A model generated the notes under the pieces. That model did not search any database. It was not told the DNA's origin and saw only the letters and a list, made by a program, of their open reading frames with translations. The translations under genes were made by a program, and so were the position numbers. A stretch of DNA of 64,000 bases from Cylindrotheca closterium (taxonomy: Eukaryota; Bacillariophyta; Bacillariophyceae; Bacillariales; Bacillariaceae), in the NCBI GenBank assembly GCA_933822405.4, contig CAKOGP040000335.1, positions 248,001-312,000 on the forward strand, read 5' to 3'. Position 1 is the stretch's first letter. The number at the start of each line of letters is the position of its first letter. Positions 62,186 through 64,000 of this stretch are shown here, one piece after another.

Positions 62186-63439
62186 ATGCAACGACGCTTC
62201 AAACAAACATCACTTCCGAAGCGCAATACAGTCTCCTTGATGGATTTGGAACCAATAATGTCCAGGCTGTCTGCAACAGAGGCGGCGACCGTTGGTGCCA
62301 AGATGTTTCTCTTGTGGATGGTCCTCTTTGCCGTCTACAATGCCACCAAAGTATTTTTCCGAGTTCATGGTTGGAGGCATCGATTGGCTGGGGGCGTTCA
62401 TTTACTATGGCTTTTTGTGGGTGCTTGGACTGCTAACTGTACTTCAGATACGCCAGATTCTCGATTTTCCATCTTTGTCTATGATATTCTGCTTGGAATT
62501 TTTGGAACGGCAGCTACGCTGACGGCAGCTCGAGACTTCCCTCACAAGCTGGTGTCCAATGCGGTTGGTCAATCGGGAACCTTGCATAAAAAGGCCATTG
62601 TAACACAAGCAGAAATGATTGAGCATTCCTTTTACCAAGCATTGAATTTGTGGCAGGCCATCTATTTGCACGCCCTCCACTATTTTTCCAACAGCAATCA
62701 GCAAAGAGTCACAAATTCAGTATTGCTCTTTCTGGTGACCATGCCCTGGTTGTTCCGTCATTTACTTCCTGTTCACTCATTTAGCCACAATTGGAAGGTG
62801 TACCTGAAACAGCAAAATCGAGATACAAATGATTCGATGGTACGGAATACTACTGAGACGAGAACGGCAGAAAAAGGCAAAAGTAAAAACACTGCCACTG
62901 GGGATCTGGAGGTGTTTCTGTACCGTATCAAGAAGTGGCAATACGTCTTTTACAAGCACGTGATTCTACATGGAGTGAACATATCGCTTGCAGTTGCTTC
63001 TACATCCGCCATTCAAGATTCGGCCATACCCTACTCACGTTCTTGGAGAATATTTTGGGTTTTGCTCAACACATCCTATGTCATGGAATTCTTCCTACAG
63101 AGCATGGTGAAGGCTCGTGTATTGAGCCAATTTACCATGTTACGGCTCCAACGATTCCTCATGACGATATCCAGCTTGAGTGCACTGGTCGTCTTGAGAC
63201 ATGTTCGTGTTTGGATTTGCTTCTCTTCACTGATCTTGAACTTTGTGCATCGCCATCACGATCTGGGGTAAGTGGCAACAAAGACTGTATTCCCATCTTA
63301 TTGTTGTAGTCCGTTCTTGTCTTGTATTTTGATCTCACACCTATGATCACATTATATTTCCTTATTCTTGACTACTTCCTACAGGAACACCATGGGCATT
63401 TCCTTTGTTGCTTCAATGTGGAACGAATTGCATGGATAA
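62186..63439 (+). CDS. Multi-TM membrane protein of unknown function
   Basis: Two exons, 62186-63267 and 63385-63439, with a 117-bp GT-AG intron, give 378 residues; the last exon adds GNTMGISFVASMWNELHG. Hydrophobic segments occur near residues 41-56 (FLLWMVLFAVYNATKVFF), 70-85 (LAGGVHLLWLFVGAW), 95-115, 190-205 (SVLLFLVTMPWLF), 255-275, 285-310 and 325-350, so about six or seven TM helices. Between them is a polar loop with TETRTAEKGKSKNTATGDLE. The final two helices run through LRHVRVWICFSSLILNF. It resembles lipid-related membrane enzymes in its many short hydrophobic pieces, but no family is recognised. His residues (HGW, HALHYF, HKHVILH, HRHHDLG) occur near helix ends. Confidence 0.6.
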
Positions 63440-63690
63440 AAGTAAGTACAAGAGAGTCTCTTTGCTCTTTGTTATGCGATCTTGCTGAGCCATCCGCAAG
63501 TACTCCTTAGTCAATCAAGAGGAACAAAATTGAAAATAAAAGTCGAATCGAAGCAGTCAGGCACGACTTAATAAAAAATCCTGATGATGGTGATATCTCA
63601 TTTTCATTCGAGTGTCACTGGAACGACTTACAAAACGTTTCCAAAGTGACCAAGGCTGAAGCCGCATCATAAAATCATCCAAATACTGCA

Positions 63691-64000
63691 ATGGTGAAGA
63701 ATCGATCAGTCTGTAATGCTTGTGGATACACTTCCATTCCAGTTGGGGCGAGATTTTGTTCTTCCTGTGGAACCAATTTGAGCTTGGAAAGCGAAGACAT
63801 CAACACCATGGATACCCCAATGGCAACCGCCGTTCCAATATCAGAGGCCTTCCCTGCAACAGAAGATACACCTCGAGGAGAGGTTCTAGTGGATGCAATT
63901 CACGTTAGTCCCAGCTCCATTCCAAGTACCATTGATACAAATCCAGTATCCGTCGAAGGAGGAGTCAATCCTAATTTTGCAAGATTCTACAGGAATCCTT
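63691..64000 (+). CDS. Partial gene with N-terminal zinc ribbon
   Basis: ATG 63691 opens a frame that continues off the window edge (103 residues seen). Residues 8-27 form a zinc-ribbon pattern, CNACGYTSIPVGARFCSSCG (C-x2-C...C-x2-C). A disordered Thr/Pro/Ser stretch follows (INTMDTPMATAVPISEAFPATEDTP), then VDAIHVSPSSIPSTI and NFARFYRNP. Spacing after the preceding gene's stop (63439) is 251 bp. The family is unknown; the rest lies outside the window. Confidence 0.7.
   Translation, partial: MVKNRSVCNACGYTSIPVGARFCSSCGTNLSLESEDINTMDTPMATAVPISEAFPATEDTPRGEVLVDAIHVSPSSIPSTIDTNPVSVEGGVNPNFARFYRNP

Noticed and set aside
1..64000. tRNA, rRNA, CRISPR array, bacterial operons
   Set aside because: None seen: no clear T-loop/cloverleaf words, no spaced identical repeats, and gene structure is eukaryotic.

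Overview
The window is nuclear DNA of a photosynthetic stramenopile, most likely a diatom. Genes are compact and closely packed on both strands. About a third have short GT-AG introns of roughly 70-150 bp, and several products carry a signal peptide ending just before a phenylalanine (TNA|FLSN, CEA|FVPS, TNA|FSKS), the usual mark of diatom plastid targeting. Gene content also fits: tandem CP12-like genes, helicase-associated (HA) repeat proteins, a WRKY19-type zinc-finger protein, a Sec7 Arf-GEF, exocyst Sec5 and a G3BP-like protein. The species cannot be named from sequence alone. No rRNA, tRNA, CRISPR array or bacterial operon was seen.

Layout. 1-1.4 kb: the edge of an unknown minus-strand gene, abutting a broken Harbinger/DDE-type transposase remnant, then an 18-unit minisatellite. 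2.1-5.1 kb: two tandem four-TM membrane protein genes with identical exon structure, separated by a ~290-bp direct repeat. 5.5-9.0 kb: a TANGO2/NRDE protein, an acidic unknown and a CRAL-TRIO protein. 9.6-13.7 kb: a small membrane protein and a divergent pair (SF1 helicase / serine racemase-like). 13.8-18.4 kb: a 739-aa signal-anchor protein, a membrane protein and a secreted class-3 lipase. 18.8-24.5 kb: a zinc-finger protein with a long Met/Gln/Asn/His repeat tail, an HA-repeat protein and a disordered protein. 24.9-34.3 kb: an aldo/keto reductase, then a Sec7 ArfGEF and Sec5 in the same orientation, both membrane-trafficking genes. 34.4-38.5 kb: a plastid double-thioredoxin-fold GST-like protein, an amine oxidase and a membrane cyclophilin-like protein. 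38.8-41 kb: tandem CP12-like plastid genes. 42-50 kb: a LAMTOR2-like roadblock protein, a coiled-coil protein, a G3BP-like RNA-binding protein and a Lys/Ser-rich protein. 50-55.3 kb: a membrane-anchored tricorn protease homologue. 55.7-64 kb: a DinB-like protein, a flavin monooxygenase, a second class-3 lipase, a plastid TPR-like protein, a multi-TM protein and the start of a zinc-ribbon gene.

There is no single operon-like system. The most distinctive points are two recent tandem duplications with traceable flanks, CP12-like proteins with a doubled core and lost N-terminal cysteines, a Sec5 with a large novel N-terminus, the tricorn homologue, and a recurrent palindromic GTACC/TACCGGTA motif confined to intergenic DNA. 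Exon joins were read by eye from splice consensus and frame continuity; they have no transcript support here.
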